45,153 bases of DNA from CAYJXJ01 sp964374095 (GCA_964374095.1 CAYJXJ010000014.1:1-45153), one strand, 5' to 3'. Shown: positions 25,687 to 34,031, numbered from the stretch's first letter. Notes: a model not told the origin generated them from the sequence alone. Numbers and translations: made by a program.

Positions 25687-26655
25687 ATGGGTAGGCTAGG
25701 GCGTTTGGATGCGGCTGGAGTGTTTTTCCACGTGATGGCACGCGGGAACAACCGCGAGGCTATTTTCCGGGAACGGGGAGATTTCATTACGCTGCTGCGC
25801 ATTATCGAATCCTCGATTCGAAGATTTGACCGCAGCATCCACGCTTACTGCCTGATGACCAACCACATCCACTTGCTCCTTCGAGGGGGGCAGCCAAACC
25901 TCTCTCGATTCATGGAGCACGTATTGGGAAGTTACGCGCGGGTCTTCAATCGTCATTATGGCCGCGTGGGGCACGTCTTTCAGGCCCGATTTCTATCCAA
26001 GCCGGTTCTTTCTGAAGCCTACTTGCACCAGGTGGGTCGCTATATCCACATGAATCCCGTTGCCGCTGGACTGGTTCGAGCTCCCGGCGAATATCCATGG
26101 AGCAGCTATCATGAATATCGCCAGGAATCGATTCGTGGACTAGTCAGGACTGATGCGCTGTTGGCGCCCTTCACGGGCCCGGGAGGGCGAGATGAATTCG
26201 TTCGCTACACAGTGGAGGGGGAGCTTCGGGTGGGCGACGCTAGAGGGTGGCCAGGGGGCGTGCAATGGTACGGTCCAGAGGCTCAAAAATCCGGAGCCGC
26301 CGACGTCGAAGATGGGAAAGCCAGTCGCCCACAAGAGGTGCTAGGCAAGGCGGTTCGGCTTTGGGGCCTTAGACCCGACGCTTTGCGTCGAGCATGGCGC
26401 CATCCGAGGATGGGAGAGGCGAAGGCGATCGCCATGCTGGCCCTCCGATGCCAAACCGACCTTACTCTTCGTGAGATCGGAGAGCTTGTCGGGGTGAATA
26501 CCCCCGCTTCCGTGTGCCGGCGATTGGGCGAAATCCGCCGTCGCCTTCCTCGTGAACCACGCTTACAAACAATTTGCGCGGGCTTGGGGCCGGGTTTCTG
26601 GTGGGTGAAGCCCGAAGGGGAACTCGACAACTCGCCAATAGCTGGCACCGAATGA
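25687..26655 (+). CDS. REP-associated tyrosine transposase (Y1/HUH, IS200-like)
   Basis: A 322-residue HUH transposase that would nick and join single-stranded DNA. Present are HVMARGNNREAIF, the metal-binding HUH pair in MTNHIHLLLR, HVFQARFLSKPV, and the nucleophile Tyr region YLHQVGRYIHMNPVAAGLV. A C-terminal extension holds a DnaA-like helix-turn-helix (LTLREIGELVGVNTPASVCR), as in the longer RAYT subgroup. The ATG at 25687 starts the conserved GRLGRLDAAGVFFHV; a GTG at 25672 would add five residues. The last codons lie inside the right inverted repeat. Confidence 0.92.
   Translation: MGRLGRLDAAGVFFHVMARGNNREAIFRERGDFITLLRIIESSIRRFDRSIHAYCLMTNHIHLLLRGGQPNLSRFMEHVLGSYARVFNRHYGRVGHVFQARFLSKPVLSEAYLHQVGRYIHMNPVAAGLVRAPGEYPWSSYHEYRQESIRGLVRTDALLAPFTGPGGRDEFVRYTVEGELRVGDARGWPGGVQWYGPEAQKSGAADVEDGKASRPQEVLGKAVRLWGLRPDALRRAWRHPRMGEAKAIAMLALRCQTDLTLREIGELVGVNTPASVCRRLGEIRRRLPREPRLQTICAGLGPGFWWVKPEGELDNSPIAGTE
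26617..26649 (-). repeat. Right inverted repeat of the transposase element
   Basis: The reverse complement of the left repeat with two mismatches (A/T in the GCCA loop and one near the inner end). It is translated as the last residues of the transposase. Confidence 0.75.
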
Positions 26656-26685
26656 GTCTAATATGTTATCTTCTCGCGTCTTCAC

Positions 26686-27249
26686 ATGAGCGAGAGCGCG
26701 CCCCCGTCAGGTCCCGCCGCCGCAGCGGCCCCCGCCGCTTCTCCCGCGCCCCAGCCCGCCGCCACGCCGGAGATGACGCGCCGCGATTTCCTGTGGGCCG
26801 GCTGGGCCGGGCTGGCGGCCTTCGTGGGAGCTTTCTCCGCCGCGACCGCGCGATTTTTCTTTCCCAACGTCATCTACGAGCCCTCCCAGAAGTTCAACGC
26901 GGGTCCGGCCAAGAGCTACGAGGTTGGCACGGTCTCCATCCGCTGGCTCACTGAGCAGCGGGTCTGGATCATCCGCAATGAGAAGGGTTTCTATGCCATG
27001 TGGGCCCGCTGCACCCACCTGGGTTGTACCCCGAACTGGTGGTCGGACCAAGGCCGCTTCCGCTGCCCCTGCCATGGCTCCAACTTCACCCCCGGGGGGG
27101 ACGTCATCGCCGGCCCGGCCCCGCAGCCCCTTCTGCGGGCCAAGATCGAGTTGACCAAGACCGGGGACCTTATCGTCGATAAGGCCTTCTTGGAGAACAA
27201 GCCGGGCAAGAGGGATCAGGCCCCCTACTTCGCGGAGTACGTGGGCTGA
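26686..27249 (+). CDS. qcrA: Rieske iron-sulfur subunit of a cytochrome bc-type complex
   Basis: A 187-residue subunit that passes electrons from quinol to cytochrome c. A Pro/Ala-rich N-terminus precedes the Tat motif TRRDFLWAGW and a membrane anchor. The 2Fe-2S ligands are in CTHLGC and CPCHGSNF, with the Pro loop GPAPQP. It is the first gene of the operon, and its stop overlaps the cytochrome b start by one base (TGATG). Confidence 0.95.
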   Translation: MSESAPPSGPAAAAAPAASPAPQPAATPEMTRRDFLWAGWAGLAAFVGAFSAATARFFFPNVIYEPSQKFNAGPAKSYEVGTVSIRWLTEQRVWIIRNEKGFYAMWARCTHLGCTPNWWSDQGRFRCPCHGSNFTPGGDVIAGPAPQPLLRAKIELTKTGDLIVDKAFLENKPGKRDQAPYFAEYVG

Positions 27250-28907
27250 TGCTTCCGCCGCTGGACGTCGAGAAGATCAAGAAAGAGATCATCGACTCCC
27301 AGCTCTGGCGCAGCGTTTTCCGCGGCGGGGTATGGAAGGACTCTCCGCGCGACCGGGCCGCCCACATCATCGGCAATGTCTGGCTGCACCTCCCCCCGGT
27401 CAAGGTCCGCCCGCGGGCGCTGGAGTGGACCTATACCTGGGGCTTGGGCGGCATCACGTTCGCGCTCTACCTTATATTGACCATCACCGGCGTTCTCCTG
27501 ATGTTCTATTACCGCCCGACCATCGCCCTGGCTTACCGGGACATGAAGGACCTGGAATTCGCCATCACCCTGGGCATGTTCATGCGCAATGCCCACCGCT
27601 GGTCCGCCCAGGCCATGGTCTTGCTGGTCATCGCCCACATGGGGAGCGTCTTCCTGCGCGGCGGCTACAAGAAGCCCCGCGAATTCAACTGGACCATCGG
27701 GGTCCTGCTGTTGACATTGACGCTCTTCCTCTCCTTCACCGGCTACCTGCTCCCGTGGGATCAACTCGCCATCTGGGCGGTGACCGTCGGCACCAACATG
27801 GCCGGCGCCACCCCCTTGCTGGGCAACGAGGGTCCCTTCGGGGCCCTGGTCGGCATGCGCATCAACAACGACGTGCGCTTCGCCCTTCTGGGCGGGACCA
27901 TGGTCGGCGAGAACACCCTGCTTCGCTTCTACGTCCTGCACTGCGTGGCCGTGCCGCTGGTGGTGGGGGCGCTCCTCATTTTGCATTTCTGGCGCATCCG
28001 CAAGGACAGCTTCTCGGCGGCCCCCTACAAGGCCGACGAGGAGAAGCTGGAGGTCTGGCCCCACCTCGTCAAGCGCGAGTACATCGCCGCGGCCGCCTGC
28101 ACCCTGGTCATCATGCTCTGGAGCGTCTTGCAGAACGCCCCGCTGGAAGTCGAGGCCAACCCCAACGTCACCACCAACCCCTCGAAGGCCCCGTGGTACT
28201 TCGTCGGCCTGCAGGAGCTTCTCGTCTATTTCGATCCGTGGATCGCGGGCGTCACGATTCCCGGCCTGATCATCGTCGGCCTCATGGCCATCCCCTACAT
28301 CGACACCAATCCCAAGGGCGTGGGCTACTACAAGTGGAGCGAGCGGCCCTTCGCCAACGAGCAGTTCATGCTGGGGATGGTGATGTGGTTCATGCTCATC
28401 TTCATGGGCTACTTCTGCCGCGGACCCAACTACGCCTGGTACTGGCCGTGGGAGTCGTGGCTCCTCCAGCGGCCGGTGGACCCGCCGACGTGGAGCGTCT
28501 TCGGCCCCGCGGGGGTCGCCAAACTCCCCATTTTGCTGGGGTTTCCCGTGATCGGCGGGCTCTTCGCCGCGGGGATGATGGCGCCCAAGCTCGTGGACCG
28601 GGACATCGATTGGACCAAGGCCCATCTCGCCTTCTTCGCGGGCGCCACCGCCTTGGTGCTGGCCATGAAGTTCCTCTTTAATATTCCCTTCTCTCAAGGA
28701 TTGTGGATTTACTTTTTCGGATGGTTCTACTTCTATTTCGGGTTCCTGTCCCCGCAGCGGCATATCCGCCAGCTTGACTGGCCCCGCTACATGATCACCA
28801 TGTTCCTCGTCGTCTGCACCATGAGCATCTTGCTCAAGATGGGCGCCCGGCTCGCGTTCAACATCAAATACATCATGACGATTCCGCAATTCAGCCTGAA
28901 TATCTGA
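27249..28907 (+). CDS. qcrB: Cytochrome b (fused b6/subunit IV type)
   Basis: A 552-residue membrane subunit carrying the quinol sites and two b haems. Haem ligands: the His pair of NAHRWSAQAMVLLVIAHM and the pair in LHCVAVPLVVGALLILHFWR. The subunit IV part is fused on behind, with KAPWYFVGLQELLVYFDPW in the place of the Qo PEWY region. There are about 12 hydrophobic segments in all, with four extra C-terminal ones (from PILLGFPVIGGLFAAGMM on) beyond the minimal b/IV fusion. The order Rieske-b-c with overlapping stops indicates one complex. Confidence 0.94.
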   Translation: MLPPLDVEKIKKEIIDSQLWRSVFRGGVWKDSPRDRAAHIIGNVWLHLPPVKVRPRALEWTYTWGLGGITFALYLILTITGVLLMFYYRPTIALAYRDMKDLEFAITLGMFMRNAHRWSAQAMVLLVIAHMGSVFLRGGYKKPREFNWTIGVLLLTLTLFLSFTGYLLPWDQLAIWAVTVGTNMAGATPLLGNEGPFGALVGMRINNDVRFALLGGTMVGENTLLRFYVLHCVAVPLVVGALLILHFWRIRKDSFSAAPYKADEEKLEVWPHLVKREYIAAAACTLVIMLWSVLQNAPLEVEANPNVTTNPSKAPWYFVGLQELLVYFDPWIAGVTIPGLIIVGLMAIPYIDTNPKGVGYYKWSERPFANEQFMLGMVMWFMLIFMGYFCRGPNYAWYWPWESWLLQRPVDPPTWSVFGPAGVAKLPILLGFPVIGGLFAAGMMAPKLVDRDIDWTKAHLAFFAGATALVLAMKFLFNIPFSQGLWIYFFGWFYFYFGFLSPQRHIRQLDWPRYMITMFLVVCTMSILLKMGARLAFNIKYIMTIPQFSLNI

Positions 28908-30238
28908 TGTACCGAAACCTTTTCTACGCCCTCAACGCGGGCATGCTGGTCACTTTCGCCGCGGCCTTTGTCGTGGACTACGACACCGAGTGGAAGAAGT
29001 ACCAGAAGGAGTATTACCGCAAGGCGGTCTCGGCCGCCGAAGCGCGGGGCGAGGCGGGCAAGGACGAGGCGCGTTCGTGGAAGAAGAGGCCGCTCGAGAT
29101 CAAGCAGATCATCGCCAAGGACCTGGGCCGCANNNNNNNNNNCATCGACCGCTGCGTCACCTGCCACGTGGGGATGGATGAATACGCCAATCCCACCCTG
29201 ACCAACGATTTCGCGGAGCACCCTTACAAGGCGCACCCCGACGTGCCGGGGCTCGTCAAGAACCACAATTTCCAGAAGTACGGCTGCACGGTCTGCCACG
29301 GCGGCCAGGGTCTGGCCACCACCGCGGAGGACGCCCACGGTTTCGTCCACAATTGGGAGAAGCCCCTGCTCAAGGGGCACCTCATCCAAGGCTCCTGCCT
29401 CAAATGCCACGCGAACTTCGAAACCTTGAAAGGGGCCGAGGTCGCGGCCCAGGGCAAGAATCTCTTTGAGAAGCACGGCTGCATGGGCTGCCATGCCATC
29501 CACGGCGTCGGTCAGACCGTCAGTGAGGGGCTGGAAGCGGTTTCCGACAAGCCTTTCGAGCGCATCAGCCTCTATCATTTCCCAAAAATGAAGCGGGACG
29601 GGAAGGACATCCCGCGCCATGAGTGGAACGTCCAGAACTGGATCATCGCGCACCTCACCAACGACCCCATGGTCTTTGTGCCCAACGACCCCCACGCCCA
29701 CTACAACGCGGAGCCGATATCGCCGTCGGGAATGCCCGACTTCAGTTCGGAGCTCGGCCACGAGGGCTCCGCGGCCATCGCGGCCTACCTGATGTCGATG
29801 ACCGCGGAGAAGGGCATGATGCCCAATAAGTACACCGTCGCGGGGCCGCCCAAGACCGAACCCCGCTTCGCCGACGCCACGGCGCACGGGAAGTTCGTTT
29901 TCGAGAAGTGGGGCTGCGCGGGCTGCCATGGCCTGGAGGGCAAGCAAGGGCGCCGGAATTTCAACGCCATGGGGCCGGGACAGTCCGATCCGGAGAAGGA
30001 TATGGACAAGGGCGTGGTGCCGACGCTTACCAAGGTGGTCGGGAACTACAAGGCGGAGGAACTTAAGAACAGGATCCGCGACGGGGTCAAGCCCTCCGGC
30101 ATCGTCAAATTCAACCACGACGGCCCCCAGCCCCCCTTGTACATGCCGGAGTGGAAAGATAAGATCAAGGGCAAGGAGCTCGACGACCTGGTCACCTGGC
30201 TCCTGAGCGTGGCGGAGAAGGACGAGTCGAGCTTTTAG
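28907..30238 (+). CDS. Membrane-anchored pentahaem cytochrome c of the bc-type complex
   Basis: About 443 residues (four unknown, from the N run). After one N-terminal membrane segment (NAGMLVTFAAAFVVDY) and a charged helix come five CxxCH haem sites: CVTCH, CTVCH, CLKCH, CMGCH and CAGCH. The last two sit in cytochrome c-like domains (LFEKHGCMGCHAIHG; FVFEKWGCAGCHGLEG). Its position directly after cytochrome b, with overlapping stop and start, makes it the c1-equivalent. A multihaem c subunit suits alternative bc complexes. The gap at 29133-29142 keeps the frame as drawn, but its true length is unknown. Confidence 0.9.
   Translation: MYRNLFYALNAGMLVTFAAAFVVDYDTEWKKYQKEYYRKAVSAAEARGEAGKDEARSWKKRPLEIKQIIAKDLGRXXXXIDRCVTCHVGMDEYANPTLTNDFAEHPYKAHPDVPGLVKNHNFQKYGCTVCHGGQGLATTAEDAHGFVHNWEKPLLKGHLIQGSCLKCHANFETLKGAEVAAQGKNLFEKHGCMGCHAIHGVGQTVSEGLEAVSDKPFERISLYHFPKMKRDGKDIPRHEWNVQNWIIAHLTNDPMVFVPNDPHAHYNAEPISPSGMPDFSSELGHEGSAAIAAYLMSMTAEKGMMPNKYTVAGPPKTEPRFADATAHGKFVFEKWGCAGCHGLEGKQGRRNFNAMGPGQSDPEKDMDKGVVPTLTKVVGNYKAEELKNRIRDGVKPSGIVKFNHDGPQPPLYMPEWKDKIKGKELDDLVTWLLSVAEKDESSF
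29133..29142. other. Assembly gap (10 N) in the pentahaem cytochrome gene
   Basis: It falls between KDLGR and IDRCVTCH, just before the first haem site. The frame is the same on both sides. Confidence 0.9.
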
Positions 30239-30249
30239 GAGGCATGGGC

Positions 30250-30870
30250 ATGAATCGCAGAGGGTCGCGGATTTTGTTGGTTGGAATACTGGGGATTTCC
30301 GCATTCTCGCTGGCCGCGGCCAAGCCCAAGAAAAAGGCGCGCGCCGCCGCCGCCAAGTCGGCCGCGGAGCTTGAGAAGGAGAAGGCCATGAAGAGCCCCT
30401 ACCCTTCCGACCTCGGCCCGGCGACCTTGGATGTCTCGGGCTATCCGGCCGATATCCAAGAGGGCTACAAGGTCATGCTGGCCAAGTGCGCGCAGTGCCA
30501 TTCCGCGGCCCGGCCCCTCAACCACCGCTTCGTCGAGCCCGACCCCGCGGGCAAGGACGCGGCCAAGCAGGAGGCCGCGGTCGCCTCGCTCAAGAAGACC
30601 AACCCCGAGATCTTCAAGGACCCCCTGGTCTGGCAGGTCGAAGCCCAGGTCTGGCGCCGCTACGTCAAGCGCATGATGGCCAAGCCCGGCTGCAACATCG
30701 CCGAGGCCGAAGGCGGCAAGATCTATAAGTTCTTCGTCCACGACGGCAACAAGCGCAAGCTCGGCGGCAACGCCGCCAAGTGGCAGGCCCACCGCAAGAA
30801 GCTCATCGATGAGTTCAAGACCAAGCATGGAGCGCGGTATAAGGAGCTGGAAGGGCGCAAGGAGCTTTGA
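30250..30870 (+). CDS. Exported monohaem c-type cytochrome
   Basis: A 206-residue protein with a signal peptide (RILLVGILGISAFSLAAAK), a Lys/Ala-rich segment and one haem site CAQCH. Downstream Met residues (YVKRMMAKPG) could give the sixth ligand. The start is chosen by spacing: AGGAGG at 30237-30242 lies 7 bases before the ATG at 30250 but only 1 base before the ATG at 30244. It is the last gene of the cytochrome operon, 11 bases after the pentahaem gene, and probably accepts electrons from the complex. Confidence 0.85.
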   Translation: MNRRGSRILLVGILGISAFSLAAAKPKKKARAAAAKSAAELEKEKAMKSPYPSDLGPATLDVSGYPADIQEGYKVMLAKCAQCHSAARPLNHRFVEPDPAGKDAAKQEAAVASLKKTNPEIFKDPLVWQVEAQVWRRYVKRMMAKPGCNIAEAEGGKIYKFFVHDGNKRKLGGNAAKWQAHRKKLIDEFKTKHGARYKELEGRKEL

Positions 30871-30898
30871 CGCCGGCGGGGCCTAACGCCCCGGTCAA

Positions 30899-30930
30899 GC
30901 GGTCCTCACGGTTCGCATCGTGAGGGCCGC
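30899..30930 (+). terminator. Hairpin after the cytochrome operon, overlapping the next start codon
   Basis: 12-bp arms (GCGGTCCTCACG and CGTGAGGGCCGC, one G-T pair) with an 8-base loop, followed by TTTC. A smaller hairpin (CGGGGC, CTAAC, GCCCCG) precedes it. The right arm contains the GTG start of the glycosyltransferase gene, so the fold would both terminate and mask that start. Confidence 0.55.
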
Positions 30931-32020
30931 TTTCATTTACGGCTACGAGCCCTCGGGGCACGCGAGCGCGGCGCGGGCGATCGCGGCGGCCTTGGGTGAG
31001 TCCCACCAAACGAACTTCCTTAATGTATCCAAGGACCTGCACCCGGTGCTTGGGCCGGCGGTTGCGGGAATCTACTTGCAGCTGGTACAGAAGGCGCCGG
31101 CCCTGTGGGAGTATCTCTATGATAACTCCGCCGCGGCTACTGCCGCCGCCGAGTTTGGGCGGGCCTACGGGGCCTTGGAGGGGGGAAAGCTCCGGACCTG
31201 GTTCGCGGGTCCGCGTCCCGACGTCATCGTCGGTACTCACGCGATGTCCTTGGCCGCGGCGGCGGCCGAGAAGGAGCGGGGCGGCATCGCGGCGAGGCTG
31301 GCGGCGGTCGTCACTGATTTTCACGCGCACCGCTACTGGGCGCGGCCGGGCGTGGATCTCTACCTCGTTCCCACGGAACAGGCCTCGGCCGCCTTGTCGG
31401 CGGACGGGGTGCCGGCTGACCGCATACGAGTGACGGGGATCCCGATCCATCCCCGGTTTTCCAGGGCAGGCCGACGCGAATCGGCCAAGGCCTCCCTTGG
31501 ACTCGACTCCTCCCGTCCGCTGGCCCTGGTCTGCGGCGGGAGCAAGGGACTCGGGGCGATGGCCGGGGCCGTTGAAGCTTTGGGGACGGTGTCCGGGCTG
31601 CAAGTCGCGGCGGCCTGCGGGAGCAACGCGGCCCTCCGGCATGGTCTCTCCTCGCGCCGCGGCGGCGACCGCCTTGTTCTGGACCATATCGAAGCCGAGC
31701 CCATGCGGGAGCTTCTGCAAGCCGCCGATTTCGTGGTTGGAAAGGCCGGAGGGCTCACCATGGCCGAAGCCTTGGCGGCGGGAGCCATCCCGGTCATCTT
31801 GGAACCGTTGCCCGGACAGGAGGAGCGCAACGCGGAGTTCCTCGCGGCACAGGGGGCGGGCTTGCGGGCCGGGGGGGCGGCGGAGGCGGCCGACATCGTG
31901 CGGGGGCTCTGGGCCGATCCCGGTCGCTTGAGCGTCGTCCGCGCGCGGGGACGCGCCCTGGCCAGGCCGGAAGCCTCCCAGCGAGCCGCGGAGGCCCTGC
32001 TCGACTTGGCTAGAAAGTGA
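30920..32020 (+). CDS. MGDG-synthase/MurG-like glycosyltransferase (GT28 fold)
   Basis: A 366-residue GT-B enzyme. The N-terminal FIYGYEPSGHASAARAIA matches the glycine-rich acceptor loop of monogalactosyldiacylglycerol synthases, as do VTDFHAHRYWARPGVDLYLV and VTGIPIHPRF. The C-terminal half has LVCGGSKGLG, VGKAGGLTMAEALAAGAIPV and LPGQEERNAEFL, the nucleotide-sugar site. It probably glycosylates a diacylglycerol-type lipid; the sugar is unknown. It starts with GTG inside the preceding hairpin. Its 3' end overlaps the convergent oxidoreductase gene by 11 bases. Confidence 0.82.
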   Translation: MRAAFIYGYEPSGHASAARAIAAALGESHQTNFLNVSKDLHPVLGPAVAGIYLQLVQKAPALWEYLYDNSAAATAAAEFGRAYGALEGGKLRTWFAGPRPDVIVGTHAMSLAAAAAEKERGGIAARLAAVVTDFHAHRYWARPGVDLYLVPTEQASAALSADGVPADRIRVTGIPIHPRFSRAGRRESAKASLGLDSSRPLALVCGGSKGLGAMAGAVEALGTVSGLQVAAACGSNAALRHGLSSRRGGDRLVLDHIEAEPMRELLQAADFVVGKAGGLTMAEALAAGAIPVILEPLPGQEERNAEFLAAQGAGLRAGGAAEAADIVRGLWADPGRLSVVRARGRALARPEASQRAAEALLDLARK

Positions 32021-33032
32021 GGACGAGTTTTCCGACCGTGCGGCCGGACTCCAGATCGCGGTGCGCGTCGGCGGTCTTCTCGACCGGATACGAAGCCACC
32101 GGGGTCTTGGCGACGCGGCCCTCGGCGACCCAGCGCAGGACCTCGCCCATGGCGCCGCGGGCGAGCTCGCGCTTGTGGAACATGAAGACCACGTTGAAGC
32201 CGACCACCCCGCGGTTGGAGGCCGTCATGTCGAAGGGAGAAAAGCGGGGAATGCGCAGGTAGTTGAGGGCCAGCCCGGCCAGGCCCGGGGCCTTGCCGCG
32301 GGGGAGCATGTCGGCGAAGCCATAGACCACCAAGCGCCCCCCCGGGGCCAGGCGGTTGAAGCCCTCGCGCAGGGTGGAGACCCCGCCCGCGTCGAAGATC
32401 GCGTCGAAGCCCGCGGGGGCCGCCCGCTCCGCCGAGTCCCAGAGATTCTCGCGGGAGCGGTCGATGACGGTTTGCGCGCCCAACCGGCGGCACAAAGCGG
32501 TCTTATGCGCGGCGCCGACCACCGCGACGACGCGGCAGCCCTCGATGGCGGCGAGCTGGAGCAAGGCCGTGCCGACCCCGCCCGCGGCCGAGTGGATGAG
32601 GAGGATCTCGCCGGGCTCGATCTTGGCGGCGCGCCAGAGGGCGTAGTAGGCCGTGAGATACACCGCCGGGAGGGCCGCGCACTCGTCGAGTTCCCATCCC
32701 TCGGGGCAGGGCCAGAGCTGCCAGGGGTCGACGGCGATATGGCTGGCATAGCCCCCGAAGCGGGTGATCCCCAGGACGCGCTCTCCGGGCCTGAACCCCT
32801 CGGCGCCCGGACCCAGGGCCGCAACCTCGCCCGCGAACTCAAAGCCCGGCGTGAGGGGATAGAGCCCTTGGGCGGCCGTGTAGTAGCCCATGCGCACGAT
32901 CGCGTCGGCGAAGTTGACCCCCGCGGCCGCGACGCGGACCAGTATCTGTCCCGGCCCGGGCCGGGGGTCGGGCTCGGAAACCAGCTCCAGCGCCGAGTGC
33001 CCTCCGGGCTTTCGGACGAGTATGCGCCGCAT
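32010..33032 (-). CDS. Zinc-independent NAD(P)H:quinone oxidoreductase (MDR family)
   Basis: A 340-residue medium-chain reductase. It shows VAAAGVNFADAIVRMGYY, PGFEFAGEVAALGPG, the nucleotide-binding LLIHSAAGGVGTALLQLA and VVAVVGAAHK, and no catalytic or structural zinc Cys cluster, as in the QOR/VAT-1 branch. It would reduce quinones or enones with NADPH. The start ATG 33032 gives the usual MRRILVRKPGG; the longer frame runs into the promoter of the divergent bcp gene. Confidence 0.9.
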   Translation of the reverse strand: MRRILVRKPGGHSALELVSEPDPRPGPGQILVRVAAAGVNFADAIVRMGYYTAAQGLYPLTPGFEFAGEVAALGPGAEGFRPGERVLGITRFGGYASHIAVDPWQLWPCPEGWELDECAALPAVYLTAYYALWRAAKIEPGEILLIHSAAGGVGTALLQLAAIEGCRVVAVVGAAHKTALCRRLGAQTVIDRSRENLWDSAERAAPAGFDAIFDAGGVSTLREGFNRLAPGGRLVVYGFADMLPRGKAPGLAGLALNYLRIPRFSPFDMTASNRGVVGFNVVFMFHKRELARGAMGEVLRWVAEGRVAKTPVASYPVEKTADAHRDLESGRTVGKLVLTF

Positions 33033-33066
33033 CGATTGGAGTGTAGCAAAACCCGTCGAGTCCGCG

Positions 33067-33095
33067 TTGAATTGACCCGACATTTCTGTTATACT
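33067..33095 (+). promoter_or_regulatory. Promoter of bcp, probably leaderless
   Basis: TTGAAT (33067-33072), a 17-base spacer and TATACT (33090-33095) preceded by TGT, an extended -10. The bcp ATG is 8 bases after the -10 box, so the transcript should begin at or next to the ATG. No Shine-Dalgarno is present. Confidence 0.6.
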
Positions 33096-33102
33096 GAAGT
33101 CG

Positions 33103-33582
33103 ATGGGACTTTCCCCCAAGACCAAGGGCCGCGTCGAACTGCAGGTCGGCGACCCCGCTCCGGACTTCGACGCTCACGACGAAGTCGGCCAGCGTCATTC
33201 CCTGGAGTCCTACCGCGGCAAGACCGTGGTCCTCTACTTCTATCCCAAGGACAGCACCCCCGGCTGCACCGTTCAGGCCTGCGACTTCCGCGACAGCTAC
33301 CAGCAATTCCTCGCCAAGGGCGCGGTCGTTCTCGGGGTGAGCCTGGATTCCGCGTCGGCCCACCAGCGGTTCAAGAGCCGGCATCAGCTCCCCTTTCCGC
33401 TCCTGGTCGACGAGGGGGCGCGCGTCTGCCGCGCCTACGGCACCTACCGCGACACCTTGCTCGGGCGCCTCTTGGGCGCGGAGCGCTCCACCTTCGTCAT
33501 CGGCCCCGACGGCCTCCTCAAGGCGGTATTCCGCAAGGTCAGCCCCCGCGGCCACGCCGACGAGATGCTTTCGGCGGTCTGA
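33103..33582 (+). CDS. bcp: Bcp-type peroxiredoxin
   Basis: A 159-residue thiol peroxidase that reduces hydroperoxides in the cytoplasm. DSTPGCTVQACDFRD holds the peroxidatic Cys and, five residues on, the resolving Cys typical of the atypical two-Cys BCP group. LYFYPKD and the active-site Arg region (ERSTFVIGPDG) are in place. Its stop overlaps the ferredoxin start (TGATG), so the two are coupled. Confidence 0.94.
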   Translation: MGLSPKTKGRVELQVGDPAPDFDAHDEVGQRHSLESYRGKTVVLYFYPKDSTPGCTVQACDFRDSYQQFLAKGAVVLGVSLDSASAHQRFKSRHQLPFPLLVDEGARVCRAYGTYRDTLLGRLLGAERSTFVIGPDGLLKAVFRKVSPRGHADEMLSAV

Positions 33583-34031
33583 TGCCGCTTCCTCAAAACG
33601 ATGCCCGCCGGGCGGCCTTGGTCAGGGGAGCCTCCCGCGCTAAGATAAAGGCCTTGGTGAACCTGGCGGCCTGCACGGGCTGCGAGGTCTGCATCGCGGT
33701 CTGCCCGGTGCCAGACTGCATCGAGAAATTCGGCGACGACCCCACGAACTTCGGCGTATGGGTCAATTACGACATCTGCATCGGCTGCATGCTGTGCGCC
33801 AAGGACTGCCCGTGGGACACCATAAGGATGGTGCCAACGCCTACCGTGGCCGGGCACCAAACCTCGTTGGACAGCCAGCCCAACCATGAGCACGTGGTCT
33901 TTCAAAAACCCGAGCTGGTGCCTGAGGAAATTCGATCTTTCATCGACAAACCGCCCTTCACGGACCCCACGGCCGCACCGCTTTTCAACAAACAAAACCC
34001 TCAGGTTCCCAACCTGATGGGGCCGAAGTAG
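33582..34031 (+). CDS. Ferredoxin-like protein with two 4Fe-4S clusters
   Basis: A 149-residue cytoplasmic electron carrier. The cluster ligands are CTGCEVCIAVC(PVPDC) and CIGCMLCAKDC, in the 2[4Fe-4S] arrangement with an 8-residue widening in the first. A 70-residue tail follows (WDTIRMVPTPTVAGHQTSL and onward, ending NLMGPK). The last 229 bases have a diverged second copy at 35705-35933. Within this copy the final third is noticeably more A/T-rich in codon choice (CTTTTCAACAAACAAAAC) than the second copy. It begins at the bcp stop. Confidence 0.9.
   Translation: MPLPQNDARRAALVRGASRAKIKALVNLAACTGCEVCIAVCPVPDCIEKFGDDPTNFGVWVNYDICIGCMLCAKDCPWDTIRMVPTPTVAGHQTSLDSQPNHEHVVFQKPELVPEEIRSFIDKPPFTDPTAAPLFNKQNPQVPNLMGPK

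Larger units (their letters stand above)
25589..26649 (+). mobile_element. REP-transposase element bounded by 33-bp inverted repeats
   Basis: A roughly 1.06-kb unit made of one transposase gene and terminal inverted repeats (25589-25621 and 26617-26649, 31 of 33 bases matching). GTAG, the tetranucleotide favoured by REP-type transposases, occurs at 25586-25589. No target-site duplication was found. Its codon use is visibly less GC-biased than that of its neighbours. Confidence 0.75.

Noticed and set aside
27225..28889. Minus-strand frame of 554 codons
   Set aside because: It is the exact antisense shadow of cytochrome b, rich in Gly/His/Asp/Glu as such shadows are, with no recognisable domain.
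28787..30304. Minus-strand frame of 505 codons
   Set aside because: It is antisense to the pentahaem cytochrome gene, which shows five CxxCH sites; no domain in the antisense frame.
32061..33581. Long plus-strand frame leading into the ferredoxin (about 500 extra codons)
   Set aside because: This part is antisense to the quinone oxidoreductase and overlaps bcp; the ferredoxin clearly begins at the ATG coupled to the bcp stop (33582).
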